Shown here in pieces: positions 49,301 through 61,832 of a DNA stretch of 64,000 bases. This stretch comes from Eremophila alpestris peregrina. Its lineage: Eukaryota > Chordata > Aves > Passeriformes > Alaudidae. The notes under the pieces are model-generated. The model was not told the origin of the DNA and did not search any database. It worked only from the letters and a program-made list of their open reading frames with translations. Both the position numbers and the translations under genes were made by a program. The DNA lies in assembly GCA_009792885.1 (NCBI GenBank), contig WMCF01000032.1, forward strand, positions 5,312,589-5,376,588, read 5' to 3'. Each line of letters begins with the position of its first letter. Within the stretch, counting starts at the first letter, position 1.

Positions 49301-51719
49301 ATCTAGGAGAACCACAGCCACAAAAAAATGCTTTTAAACAAATGTTTTTAACTGCTAACAATTTTTCTGTTGTTTTTGGTTCCTCTCTATGCAAACAATG
49401 TAAAACCCAGCAAAGAGGGAAAGTGGAAAATTTTAAAAAGCTTTATTTATTTCTGTACCAATCCTTTACTCCTACCATTAAAAAGTACAACTTATTACCA
49501 CTGGAAAGCAGAAGGAGTAGAAAGTGCTCTTGAAAAATAATAACTGCTTCCTCCCAGCACACCAGAGACCTCTAGAGAAGATGGAGGAACCATTATCTCC
49601 ATTTTATGTGTGGTGAAAATGAGGTGAGGACAAACATTACTGAAATGAGGCTGCACCAGGTGCCTCTGACCTGTTTATTACAACCTTTTAACACTTGAAA
49701 TTACACTCAAATACAAGATGGGAAGATTTTTATTTTCTTTCCAGTCTTCAGCTGGAAGAAGGTACAAATCCTTGGGGATCTCACAGGATCTGAGGCTCTT
49801 CCTCCTTTCTCACAGTCCCTTTCCAGGCCAGTTCTCAGTTCCTTCATGGGATGTGGCAATCTAAATTTAATTCTGCTGCTGGACAGTTATTAACAGCATC
49901 TTTGGCCAACAGCACACAGAGGGGGGAAAGCAGAGGATGGTCCCAGGTTGTACCACAGGAAGAGCAAAGCAGCCACTTGCATTTCTCAGTTCTTGTCCCA
50001 GGCTGCCTGCAGACCCTGGCTCATGTCACCACACCAATTTAACTGAGCTGGAGCTGTTACAAACCCTTAGAAAAGGATGCCTAAACCTCAGATCAAAATG
50101 CTGAGGCCATTCAGACAGCAGGTTGTACCCCAGTGCCACAAACCTGCTTTGCTGCCCCTCCATCTCCACAGTCATGTTTTGGATGAATTTCTGAGGCCAC
50201 CAGGAGGAAAAGGGGAACATAATTACATTACTAGTTAGTACATCACTCTTTGACATCACTTTAAAGAGTCAATCCAGCAATTAAAAAAAGCTTTTCCTTC
50301 TAATGGAGGAACACTGGACAGCTCAAGGATGAGGTTTTTTAGTGAAACCAAGGCCTATGAATTGAAAATGAGAGTCAGAAATACCCTGAATGCTGAGGAT
50401 GCACAGAATGAGCTGCTGGGTTTTGTAGAATCTCCGCCCCTTCACGAATATCCTTGGTTTGGGGGGAAAAACCTGTTTAAAAGACACATTATTAACTTAC
50501 TAACTTTTATAATGAAGGTTACAATCCTCAACCCTTCCCATTACATTGCAGGAAAGGCATCCAAAGATGAAAGGGAACACACACCAAAGCACAAATATCT
50601 GTTACCATTATTTGATGATCAGCTTCAGGTTAAACCTCTCTGCCTTGAGACTGGAGATTAATAGTGATAGCTTCTTTTAATGACTGCAGAAATGCCACAG
50701 TGCCTGCCAATAACAACTTGAGCAATGAACAGGTTGCTATAGAATGTATTGTTTATGCACCACTGGCTGCAATCTCTATACAGAAAATTTAATAGACCCT
50801 TTTTTCCCTCTCAGCAAGCTCATGTGGTTGGGGATTTAGAACTGCATTATTCCTTATGACCTAACTTATTTATCGTGTCAATCACAGTAATGGTGTGTCA
50901 AAATTATCACAATCCTGAAGCTTCCCCTTTATCATCATTTTGAGAGTGTTCTTTCTCAGCATTATAAGTACATATGACAGAAGAGACATCAGAGGCATAG
51001 ATTTCACGCATGGCTCTGACAAAATCACAGGGTTAAACAGCTACTTTGAGAGCCAAAGCACCATGGAATAACTTCTTCCATTTTTCTAATTCAGTTCTTG
51101 TAACAGCAGCCAGACACGGCTGCAGCTGCAATTAAGGAGAAAAGATGGGGAATAAAATGGCACAGAGTCAATTGCCAAAGGTCAAATTAAGATGCTGGGA
51201 TTTGCAGGTCCTGACCCACATAACACCATGTAGTTGGCCTTCTGATACCAGCAGTCAGATTTAAAATTACAACTTTAGCAATTACTGTGAGTGAAGAACC
51301 AGACAAGCAGGTTACGTGTTGGTGAGAATGCCCTTCCCTGCCTGAGGAGAAAGCTTCCTCAAGGACTGCTCTTAGGGAAGAGAGGATAATGCAGATGGAG
51401 GGGCTCAGCCCCTGCTGGAGCAGAAGTTTCAGAGTGGGAGCAAGGTCAGGGCCAGGCTGATGGAGGTGACTGTCTCAGTGGCACAGGTGCCACATCCCTC
51501 AGAGCAGCTTTCCCCACAAAAGCCTGGCCTGCATCCACACCAGGGTATTGACTGGGAGAAATTAAAGGATGAGAAATAGTTAACAACAGGAGTTCTGTCA
51601 GAGGTACAACATATATTCCTTTGGTTCAATTTTCTAAGGCCCGAGGTCTGAAAGAGATGGAAGCCTCTCTGAAAGGGTCTGGACAGCATTCTAAATTTCA
51701 TGTACCATAAGTTTCTCTC

Positions 51720-52290
51720 AGTCACACAAGATTAATTCACCATTTATTCTGGAGGCTAGCAGGAACTCGGGGAGCAGGTAGTGTGTGCTGCCCTGGAGGA
51801 GTGAGACAGCAAAGCCCTGCTCCCTCTGGGGCTTGTAACTGGGGCCAAAACAATTTTTTAATGTAGTTACAGTCAAGGAGAGTTTTAACAAGTTTGAATG
51901 CACACCTAACATTGTTACATCCTGAAATATGGATTCTCTCACCAGTGGCCTGTGTTGCAGCAGAATTTTTGCTACAACAGCTGTCTGGAATGATCCTAAA
52001 AAAACACCAAGCTAACACCAGACAGGTTGAAAACTACCTGTCAAGTCCAGTTCCAGCAGATCACCATGACGCCTGTTTGAAGTGTCCAGGCTGTGGATCA
52101 GCAAAAACATGCAGCTTAATAAAGCTTAATAAAACAGAAACAGCTTGTTCTGGGCAACCTCTGATGGAGGAGCAGGATGTTTGCTGCTGGATTACCAGGG
52201 TGAGCAGGTCCCAGGAGACCCCAGAATCAATAAGAGCGACACGACGTGTCCCTTCAGCGGGTGGAGTTGAGACAGACGGGGCCACAACAT
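51720..52290 (-). pseudogene. Gypsy-like protease to pre-RT relic
   Basis: On the minus strand, 52240-52220 translates to VALIDSG within TPPAEGTRRVALIDSGVSWD, fitting the retrotransposon aspartic-protease active site A-L-I-D-S-G-x-S/T. About 400 bp further on, another frame reads PQREQGFAVSLLQGSTHYLL (about 51831-51772), reminiscent of the conserved block before reverse transcriptase in sushi-type gypsy elements (A-I-D-L-L-P-G-T). The frames are shifted and stops intervene, so it is dead. No reverse transcriptase core or LTR was recognised. The protease word is a better clue than the second block. It lies in sense with SDK1, opposite to the integrase-like relic 11 kb away. Confidence 0.4.
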
Positions 52291-52430
52291 GAACTGACAG
52301 CAGCCAGCAAGAACTGCTTAGTTAGGAGAAGTAAAGTCGTGGAGAAGAAAAGTGTGGGAGTTGGAAGGAGATTTTAAGTTAAGCATTAACTTAATGGTAT
52401 TTCAAAACCAATTATAAATAAGCAACTCTA

Positions 52431-52628
52431 ATGTCTAATCGAAGCCTGCTCTGTGTCAGTTTGAAGCCATTTCCTGTGTCCTGTTACTCCAAGCCCCTCT
52501 CCAGCTCTCCTAGAGTCTCTTTAGGTACTGGAAGGGGCTCTGAGGTCTCTCTGAAGCCTTTTCCTCTCCAGGCTGAGCACCCCCAGCTCTCTGATCCTGT
52601 CTCCAGAGCAGAGGGGCTCTAGAATACC
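52431..52628 (-). mobile_element. CR1 LINE fragment
   Basis: ATGTCTAATCGAAGCCTGCT, GTCAGTTTGAAGCCATTTCC, CTCCAGCTCTCCTAGAGTCT and CCTCTCCAGGCTGAGCACCC follow the antisense CR1 consensus. The extreme 3' end is missing, so this is an internal 3'-region piece, minus orientation. Confidence 0.88.
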
Positions 52629-55100
52629 TCCTTGTCCTGCCCAGTTTGCAGCTGGATGGAGCACCACAAGAACAGTGCAATGAGGGGCTCACATCCACCT
52701 CTCCCATCCCAGCCCTGCCCAAGCCACACTCTGGGAAACCTGAGGAGCTGCCTGTGCTCTGTCTACAGGGACATCACACCTAAAAGAAGCTTCTTTTTGT
52801 TGATAATTAAATTGTATTTCTCAGGAATTTCCAGATAAAATATCTTCTCCATGACAGTGGAAAACAAAAGTGTGGAAGTGTTTCATGGGACAAAGACAAC
52901 GTGTATGAAATTCACTACACCAAAGAAGTTTGATGTCTTCCTTAAGACCATACTGAGGGCTGAACTGGGTTTCATGGTGATTTAAACAATATAAATCCAC
53001 TTCAAAAAAATGATAGCATTATCTTGAGTGACTTAAATCTACAAAAGTGAAGAAATTAGCCAATCCCATTGTACGGATCATTTCTCAACGTTCCATTTAG
53101 CTTTTAATTACCCAACAGACTGTAATGGCTGCTCTGGAGCTATTACACTCCATTGTGTCAATTTGGCTGCTACAAATGCACAGCACAAAGTCCTCAAGCT
53201 AAAAATCATTATGAAATTATTGTTGAAAAAGATTGTTGGGCATGTGCAATAGCTCGCTTTTGAACTCTGATGCTTTACCATTTCTCTTTTTTATAAATAG
53301 CTGGAGCAATTAGATGCTGTTATGGAGCTATTCAAAACCTTTCAGTTTTGAGATCCAAAGCATTTCTTGAGTTACAGAACTGTAAAATTTCAGTTAAATT
53401 GGCAAAGTTCTGTTTGCAGTCTGTCACAGCCTCGTATTTTCTCTTTACTGCTGTATACAATCTATTCAAGTTGTATTTTTTACACAATGTTCCATCAGAG
53501 AAAACATCAGAAAATATTTTAAAAAGTAAATGAGATAAATCTTCTAAAAAAAAAAATTGTGTCTGCAGTAGGAGCTACACAATAATAAGAAACAGATGCA
53601 TGTACAGAAGAACAGAACTTGGAGCACTCAGCAGCACACCCAGCCTTGCCTGGACACCAGATTAAAAAGGGAAAGAAAGGATTTAGGAACGTGGGTGTGC
53701 AAAGAAAATTGAGGCTTCATGTAAATCAGAGGCCCAAAATAACAAGGAATTTGCATTGGTGGGATTTGCTGAGAATGAGCAATTAAATGGTTCATGGATT
53801 TGAGAGAAAGCTGCACCTAGGTGGGAATATCTCAGCTGTGCTCCCCAAATCAGGGCAATTCCAGCTCACAGCACAGGATAAACACAGACTGGGATGGAGT
53901 CTTGTCAAGGACGTGGGCCAGGGCTCCACAGAGGAACAGTTCATCATGCAAAATCACAGTCAATCCTCACAGAGCTTGTAGTGCAAGTTATGAACCAGAA
54001 GTTCCCCCTCCCAAGGATGATGCAGCCAAACAAGAAAGCAGAAGGAAATTATTCAGCTCTATTTGACAGTGTATTAACTTGCTGGATCACACTCAAACTT
54101 TCTGGTAGGCATCCCAGCACAGAGACACTTCCAGAAGGTGTTTTGTAGCACTAATGAGGCAGATTCACAGCATTAGGGCTTTCTTCTCCTGGAACATAAA
54201 TCAGGAACAGCACAGGAATTAGCACAGGTGAGACTCTGGAAACAGAACAAGCAGGTGAGGGGCTGGGGAATGGCTGAGGGGAGCTCTCAAGGAGAGCTGG
54301 GCTCTCCTTGCTGCCTCCATGATGGGAGAGGCCAGAAATCCCCTCCAAAGTGAGGACACAAAATGGGAGGGTAAAGGTCAAAGCAATACCTGAGAAGAGA
54401 AGGCATTTTAGTAATGGAAATATGAGTTTGTTAGGAGCTTTGACAAGAGTTTTGGATTTATTGGAAAGGCTGCATCATCACAAGACTATTAAAAGAAAGA
54501 GGAATTTGTAAATAATAGGCACAACATAAACATGAGGAGTCTCAGAAGAGGACAGTAAGTAACTTCCAGGCAATGCCATCCTGTGGGATCAGCAGCATGT
54601 TTACATTCCCTGGGGAGTCAGCAAAGAATGAGAGGAAGAGGTGTGGTGGGATCTGCAGGGACTGCTGTGGGAACATAAATCTGATTTTTCAAAAGTGGAT
54701 GACAAGCAGTTGATATGTATCAAAGAGATTTAGAGGAAAGGCAAAAAAGATACCCCAAGAAACAGGGATAAGGTGGGTGTTCTTTGGAAGGATGATTATA
54801 CTGATGGGAAATCAAGCAAGGATGATGGCAAGGAGCAGAAGTGGTTGAGATTTCAAGGTGGATATGTGCTAAAGCATCCTAGGGGATTACCACTCCTTTT
54901 GTAACCTGAACTGGTGTGAAGCACCAAGAGCAAAAAGCAAAAGATGAGATAAAAGAAGCCTCTGTGTTATCAACTTTTATATAAAATTAACCTTTAAGTT
55001 GTGTACTTAAAATACTGGGAAGTTCTCAAAATTCCTCTGTATTTTTTCCTGCAGCTGGGTACTAAGAAAACCAAAAGCAGCATAAAAATGTTTGCAGAAG

Positions 55101-55253
55101 AATCACAGACTCATCAGCGAATCCCAGGATGGTCTGGGTTGGAAGGGACCTCAAAGCTCATCCAGTTCTGTCCCACATCATGGGCAGGGACACCTTCCAC
55201 TATCCCAGGCTGCTCCAAGCCCTGTCCAACCTGGCCTTGGACACTTCCAGAGA
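55101..55253 (-). mobile_element. CR1 LINE fragment
   Basis: CAGGATGGTCTGGGTTGGAA, GGGACCTCAAAGCTCATCCA, CATGGGCAGGGACACCTTCC and TCCAACCTGGCCTTGGACAC match the antisense CR1 3' end, so the element is on the minus strand. It supplies the first part of the long plus-strand open frame at 55092-55949. Confidence 0.92.
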
Positions 55254-58200
55254 GGCACAGAAAGAAAGTCCTTGGAAAGGGCTGGAACACAGGACCTCAG
55301 GTGTGAACTGGACACAAAAACAAGGAGCAAACAGAGCACTGAAGGTGGAACATGGCTGGGAAATCTTACTGGAACACCAACATTTTACAACAGAGAAATT
55401 AATGCCATCAAAAAATTAGGATATCAAGAGTTTCCCTTCCTAGAGCCTTGTATTTTAACGATGCTGACTGGCTTTAAAACGTGCAAGATCATCAACAAAC
55501 AGACACCTCTGTGTCAGAGAACAATCCTGCTGTCTGCAAGTCTGCTTGAGAAACAAGTTTTTATAAGAGGTGGCTATGAAATGCTTTTGTTGGGGGGTGA
55601 AGTACCAATACAGTGGGATAGTCTGTTCTTGTTTTGTCTCTTAAAATGGAAAAAACCCAAATGCTGTAGTTGTGCACATTGTTTGCTGAACACAAAGTGC
55701 TGCACTCTGCCCAGAAAGCTGCTGAGGCAGCACAGCTCAGAGCCAGGCACAGCTCCTACAGCCCAGAAACAAACACTCCTTCCACTGCTCCTTCCAGGGA
55801 ACATTAACAGCATTCCTGGGCAGCTCTTCAGCTGTTCCAAATATTCACTTTTACAGTCTCCTCTCTTCCTTTGCTTTCAAGGAAATTTCACCTCCTGGCT
55901 CACATACCTAAAATACAGTTTGGGATGTGCCTGTGAGAGGCATTTGTAACTAAAAGAACAGGCTCAGCTTCTGTGTTATGAACAAGTAAGTAAGAGGGAA
56001 TAAGAAAAAATAAAATTACACCTCAGAACAGAAGAAGAAGCAGCATTTTGCTTATCAAGCATGAAAAAGTGCTCAGTTCAATACAATGGACAAATACCCA
56101 GAGAGGCAGCCCAGCCCTCATCGTGTTGATTAGAGATGTTGGGAGTAAGAAATATAACCTGCAATGCTTTTTTAAGCCTCTACACTCCTTAGGTAAAAGT
56201 TAATTTTAAAAGGTTGAGGTCAATATCAAAAAAAGCCAGGCCTTGCTCAAAAATGGCTCTTTAGAATTTAACTATCATTATTTAAGATACAGATTGTATA
56301 GCCTGGCTTTGCCATGAAATCTCACTTTTTATGTCATGGAAATCAAACAAAAGCCTTCCCCCACTGTTGTAGGGCCCAGTGCCTGCCACCTGATCCTCTC
56401 ACAATTGCCAAAATACTGAGATGTTCTCCCTGAGGGGCTCAGAAGTCTCACACATTTCTGTCCTCAGCACCAAGCAGAAGCCACAACTTGGAATTGATGT
56501 GCCCTGGGAGGAAAGAGAATCTGCTTCTCACTCTCCTGAGCATCTCACATCACCATTCCAACCTGCTGATGGTGGGGGTTGCCTGGCAGTCATAAACACT
56601 TCACATTGCTTCTCAAATTAACACTTGTACAAATATTCTAAATGTTATCTTACTTTATTTTCATTTAAAGAAAAAAAATTAGCGTGTTTACAGAATACCT
56701 CAGTGAATACTTTTTAATATCAATCAAAAAATATGAAAAAGAAGCCTAGCTCAACTCCTTAAAACATTGTGAAGTTATTTCACAGGATCTGGATGATAAC
56801 AGAACACCTTTCAGAAACTCTTGATTGAAATAAAACCTTTTCATACTAATGGCAAAGGATTAGCAAGTTTTACCAGTGCCCATCCAAGTGATCCCTAGAA
56901 AAATCCAACAGAACTACAGCAGAGGTGCACTGAGAAATTCAGAGTTCTCTCAGAATGAGGACTGAATCCACACTCTGGATGATATTGGGGATCCAGGAAG
57001 TATAATCCAAGACTGAACAGACAATGGCACAGCATGATATGATTTTAATTGCTTTTCCCACAACATTTCTTGCTCTAACATTAATGTTGGTCAGCTAAAA
57101 GCCACTTAAAAGTCCACACAAAAGTTCAGTGAGATGCACAATCCCTCCTCATTTCAGCCCTTAAACTATTGTTCAATTTTTTTGTAAAAATGACATTACA
57201 ACAGAACCTGTACTGAAGAGAAGATAAAACATTTTCTGCCTATAATCATACATGGCATGATTAGGACAATTCTGGATTGCAAGAGATACACAAACCACAC
57301 AATAAATAATGAACACAATTTGGAGATTAGCACTGCTGACAGCATTTAACTTCAGCACTGCTGCAAGACTTTGATCTAACATCAATATAACTGACTGCAA
57401 CCCCTTTGCTTAATTGCCATCTATAGAAGAATCTAATTAGACCAAGAAATATTAAAATAGTTTTAATGGTTAACACAAAGCTTCATAAAAACAATCACTG
57501 CTGGTTCAAGGACACAATCAATACCCCTAGTTTGAAAAATATTGTGGTTGCAATTATAACTAGACTGGCATTCAATCTATCCTCTCCCCTTTTTCATAGA
57601 AATCAGCATCTTGAAGAATGTTCCTATGGCACTACATGCACTGTAATTTTTCACTCTTTCTCTAAATCTCAGAAAATGTGCTGTAGATGGCCCCAGGAGC
57701 AAACACAGCAAAGATGAAGTAAAACTCGAAAAGGAGCTGTCTGGTTTAATCTATGAATGTTCACAGCAAGGGCTCCGTGTAAGAAATTTGTAATCAGGAT
57801 TTCCACAAATGATGGTGGCGAGGTTTCATTGGAGCTGGTGTTCTTGTCATCTGCAGAGCCTGTCACAGCAACCCCTGAGCGTTTGCTGCTGCTGTGATTT
57901 GAGAATCCCCCAGCATCCTGCTTCTCCCCAGTGCCCAAACACACACACACCAGATCTTCCTGCCCAGAAACCACCCCAGCTCCACAGCCATGCATTTGTT
58001 GTGCTCTGCAGGGAGAGCTGCTGAAACGAGCTGCTGGGCTCTCAAAATGCTCACCAAAGCTCCAGCAAATGAAAGCTGTCCAGGTTACAAGTTGGTGTGT
58101 CAATTAAGAGCACACTCCTGGCACGGTGATGGGGAGGCAAGGGAGCAGGGGAACACCTGGGAAGGAACATGGGCTGTCAGAGCTTCTAACAGGGATGACT

Positions 58201-60636
58201 CCAGGTAAACAAATCACACAGACACACTGGGTCTTGTTTCTTAAGCACATTTGTGGAATAAAAATAACTCAGAAGCCGGAAAACAAAAGCTATCCTCCAG
58301 CTAGCCCGTTTCTCCAGCCTTTAATTCAATTTGTATCCAATTATGCCAAGGCAATTATCTTTACAAGGAGTGGGGTGAAATTCTCATAGAAATTTCAGTC
58401 AGCCCAGGATGCTGCAGCAGATCTGCTGCCTGGTACTGGCTAATGACAAAAAGAAATGGGGACCCACAGTTAATCCAGAGTCCCCTGACAGAATCACACC
58501 CTGATGCTGACTGTGGTCCTCAGCACCAGAGAAGAGATGCACACAGCTTCACCTCTCCTTGCAATTGCCAGACCTCAAACAAAACTCAGCTAAAACCATC
58601 CTCTATTAAATGACAAAGTAAGTCAAACAAGGATAATAAAGTTAAACTGGTACAAAGAAGAGGAGAACCAGTTCCTTGATGTCCTCCTTGCATCAGCCAA
58701 ACCCTGCAGGCAGTTTCCAGCCTAGTTTTCAGTGATGTTTTCTCACCTTTTATTCTTCCCATTCTGGAGTTTTGCTGGTGTACAGGCTGTGTATGAAGAT
58801 GTTCAGAAGCATCACCTCCCAAAGCACACTCACCTCAGGGGCTGAGCGCACGTTTTCATCCAGAGCATCACCTCCCTACCCAAGGCAGCTCTCCTCACCC
58901 GTGTGCTTGTGAGGATCTTCAAAGCTTCAACTAATGATAATTAGCACCCTGAGATAATCATCTTCCTGAATGGGAGGGAGTCTCAGTAACGGGGGGAGCC
59001 AAGGCAGCACAAGCCAGACCTGCCTTGCCCAGCTGGTACCAACACCAAGCCTAGAAGGAGGAGCAAACAGCACAATTTGCCCATTTCCCTAGCACAGAGC
59101 TACAGCAGAGAATCATCACTTTGTGGGGATCAGTGGGTCCTAGGTGAGAAGCAGAAGAGAAAAGGAATTATGCTGGAATTTGAGGTTTGACTGGGATTTA
59201 AGCTGAAACCTCCACAAGTGAATCTCTGCTTCCAGTCAGGCCACACCAGCTGGGTCAACACAGAGACCTCTTGCCCAAAAGGCTCTACATTAACACCACT
59301 GCCATATAATATATTGTAATTCATTATCATGGTATATTAAAATAGAGCATTTATCTGCAAAATTTGGGGCTTGGACAGTAATCATTACCTTCTCAACATT
59401 TCACCAAAAGAACCCCCCAAAAACACAGTTAAAAATGGCTTGCAAATCAGCTTGTGAACACTTTGACAGCACACACAAAATGCTCTTACCCAATAATTTC
59501 TTCCTATTTTGCAATTTCAACTTTGGGCGATGTGTGTAGGGAGAAAGGGGAGGGTGGAAAACAGAGATGGGTTTTATAGCAACAATTCCCATTAGCATTG
59601 ATGGGAATTACACCCATAAAGACTCAGGTCACTGATGCTTTTCTTTACTCATTAGGTAATTTCCAGCATTGTATTCTTCTCGTTTCTGCTCTCTGCCCTA
59701 TAATTTCCATTGCAGTGTTTAGAGCCTTCCAAAAAGCTTCATTCTGTGCTGGCTGCCACTTGCAGTAAACAGCACTGTGATGAACTTAGGAATATCTATT
59801 TCTCCCATAATTGGTTGGTACCAGTCAGTGCAGTCCAGCAAGGGAAAAAACAAGGAAAACACACTGCAAAAAAAATCAGCTGATTCAAATACTCCCTGAA
59901 AATACAGATATTCCACTATGACTTCTCATTACCAGCAAAATCCTAAGGAAAAGTATGATTCCATGTAATCAAAAATAGCTGTGCCAAGCTTGAAAACTAA
60001 GGAACAATGACCTGTATGTACTGTACTGCATTCTGGGAGGGGAAATAAAGCAAGATCTGTCTTTTTTTCTCTCTCTGTAGCATCAGGGAAAGTTGTTCAG
60101 AGACCTCATGGACAGCACAGAATATAGTGCTCACAGTTCAACTGAATGTCCATAATAAAATATTTTGCCTGAAATGAAATTTGAACTCCATTCATTTTTC
60201 TCTTGATTTATGTATTTATTTTTATAGAATCTGACCCTCTGTTTCTGTAAGAAAGCCTAGTGCATCATGTCATATACCAGTGATTAATAGATCAGAGAGA
60301 AAGGGACTGTTCTTTCTAAAATTCTGGATGTTGTTCATTAAAAGAACACAAAAAATTCAAGGAAAATATGTGATATGTGCAAATTGCACTGATATTCCAG
60401 GATCAGCACACCTGGGCTTCAAGTTTTCCACCCAAATCAATCACTGCTGATAATCATCCCTCAACAGAGCAATGCAGATCAATTTTCATCTGTTAAGTGC
60501 TTCTGCCTTACTTTATTACACCACTGTCTCTTAAAGAAGACAGATACTGAGGTATTTTAATAGAAATTATTTGACACAGCTCTTATAAATTCCATAAAAT
60601 AATTATCCTTGTGTTGCATATAGGAGTCAATTTTGT

Positions 60637-60915
60637 TAAGTGAGAAGAGCATGAAACTGGGAATTACAAAATGTGATTTCTAACCTTGTTTCTGCCCCTG
60701 ATTCTAACTAAGTGATTTTAGGCTAATCACTTTTATCTTTCTGTGCATCAGTTTTCTCATTTTGATATTGGAATTAATAACCTGCATCTTGGTAAAGACT
60801 TTTGAGGAATACTGATGAAAAGCATTAGATATGAATCAGGCCTTATTATTAATAATAGGAAATTGCTTTGGGATCCTTGGATGATAAGTGCTATTTAAAT
60901 GCAAAGAAAATATTG
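60637..60915 (+). mobile_element. MIR3-like SINE, nearly full length
   Basis: From the head-like GTTAAGTGAGAAGAGCATGA through TTTCTGCCCCTGATTCTAAC, TAAGTGATTTTAGGCTAATC, ACTTTTATCTTTCTGTGCAT and CAGTTTTCTCATTTTGATAT, the order matches the MIR core (aagtcac, ctctctgtgcctcagtttcctcatctgtaaaatgg). The 3' part GCTTTGGGATCCTTGGATGA, TAAGTGCTATTTAAATGCAA has the LINE-like 3' end seen in MIR3 (gagatcctcggatgaaaggcgctatataaatgcaaag). The length is near that of a complete element. Such copies in birds date to early amniotes. Confidence 0.87.
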
Positions 60916-61639
60916 GGACTTTAATTGCTTCATCTTTCAGATCTACCCCAGTTTTACTTACTCACACACTGACAGGTAAATTGAACTCAAATGATATCAG
61001 AGTGGATACACAAAGATTTAAATGTATGAGCCCCTTTACATTATTGCTGTTGCAGCTTCCAAGGCTTTGGAACACCTGCTCAAGATCCCTCGTGGCAAAC
61101 ATCCAAATCTCCCACTGCTGGTGGGATGTTGGGTTATTCCTGGAAATGCTGAAATCCCCAAATTCTTTTACCAGTCCAACTTCAAACCTGCCATTTATGA
61201 GACAGTTTATCAAAGTCATTGCAGTTGTGATGAAACCGCCGTTGTTTTGAAAGGATACAGAGAACAAAATGTCATTATCAAGTCATTTCACTGAGGGAAG
61301 ATCAGAGCCACAGAGCCACAGTCTATTAAAGGATTGCCATTGATTTATTCACTAATGTGCCCTATATTTTCATCTGCAAAAGCCTTTGTAAAACCCAGTG
61401 TCTATTAGTGCAATTATCCCACGTAACTGCTCTGCAGGGCATGGCTCATTATGGCTCTGGGTTGGTTTTTTTTTTAGCTTTTAGTGCTGAATGCTGCCAG
61501 CAGCATCCGGGTATGGGAGAGGTGGTGACAGTGGGAAAACAACTCCAGCACCAACAGGAGCCTCACCCACTGCCTCCAGAACAAACTGCAGGGAAAACAA
61601 CTGTAAAGTGATATTATCATCCCACTGACACAGAGACAG

Positions 61640-61832
61640 GCACGAGGTGGAACACAAGGAATTCTGTTTGGGCACAAGGAGTTTGAATTTATTCCTGGAG
61701 GAGGCTGTGGACTCTCCACCCTCCTGAGCAGAGCAGAGCAGAGCCCTCCTGCAGCCTGCTGGAAGTGACCTGCTTTAGCAAGGGCTGCACTCCACAGGAG
61801 CCTCCCAGCCTCATCCACCCTGCCATTCTAGG
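61640..61832 (+). mobile_element. CR1 LINE 3' fragment, plus strand
   Basis: GGAGGCTGTGGACTCTCCAC, CCTGCTGGAAGTGACCTGCT, TTAGCAAGGGCTGCACT and finally TGCCATTCTAG follow the sense 3' consensus of an older CR1 group (gaggctgtggagtctcca, ctgctctaggtgaccctgctttagcagggg, accattctatg). The similarity is moderate, consistent with an older copy. It is opposite to SDK1. Confidence 0.72.

Noticed and set aside
57669..58103. 144-codon minus-strand frame with a GC-richer patch, considered as an Ig2 or Ig1 exon
   Set aside because: The translation lacks the Cys/Trp/D-x-G-x-Y-x-C pattern of an Ig domain, and no phase-1 donor fits the Ig3 exon.
60962..61294. Open frames on both strands (101 and 90 codons)
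   Set aside because: No domain, antiparallel overlap, and no transcript signals. Treated as chance in unique intron.
61731..61747. GAGCA repeated three times
   Set aside because: Three units within a CR1 fragment, too short to be a meaningful repeat.
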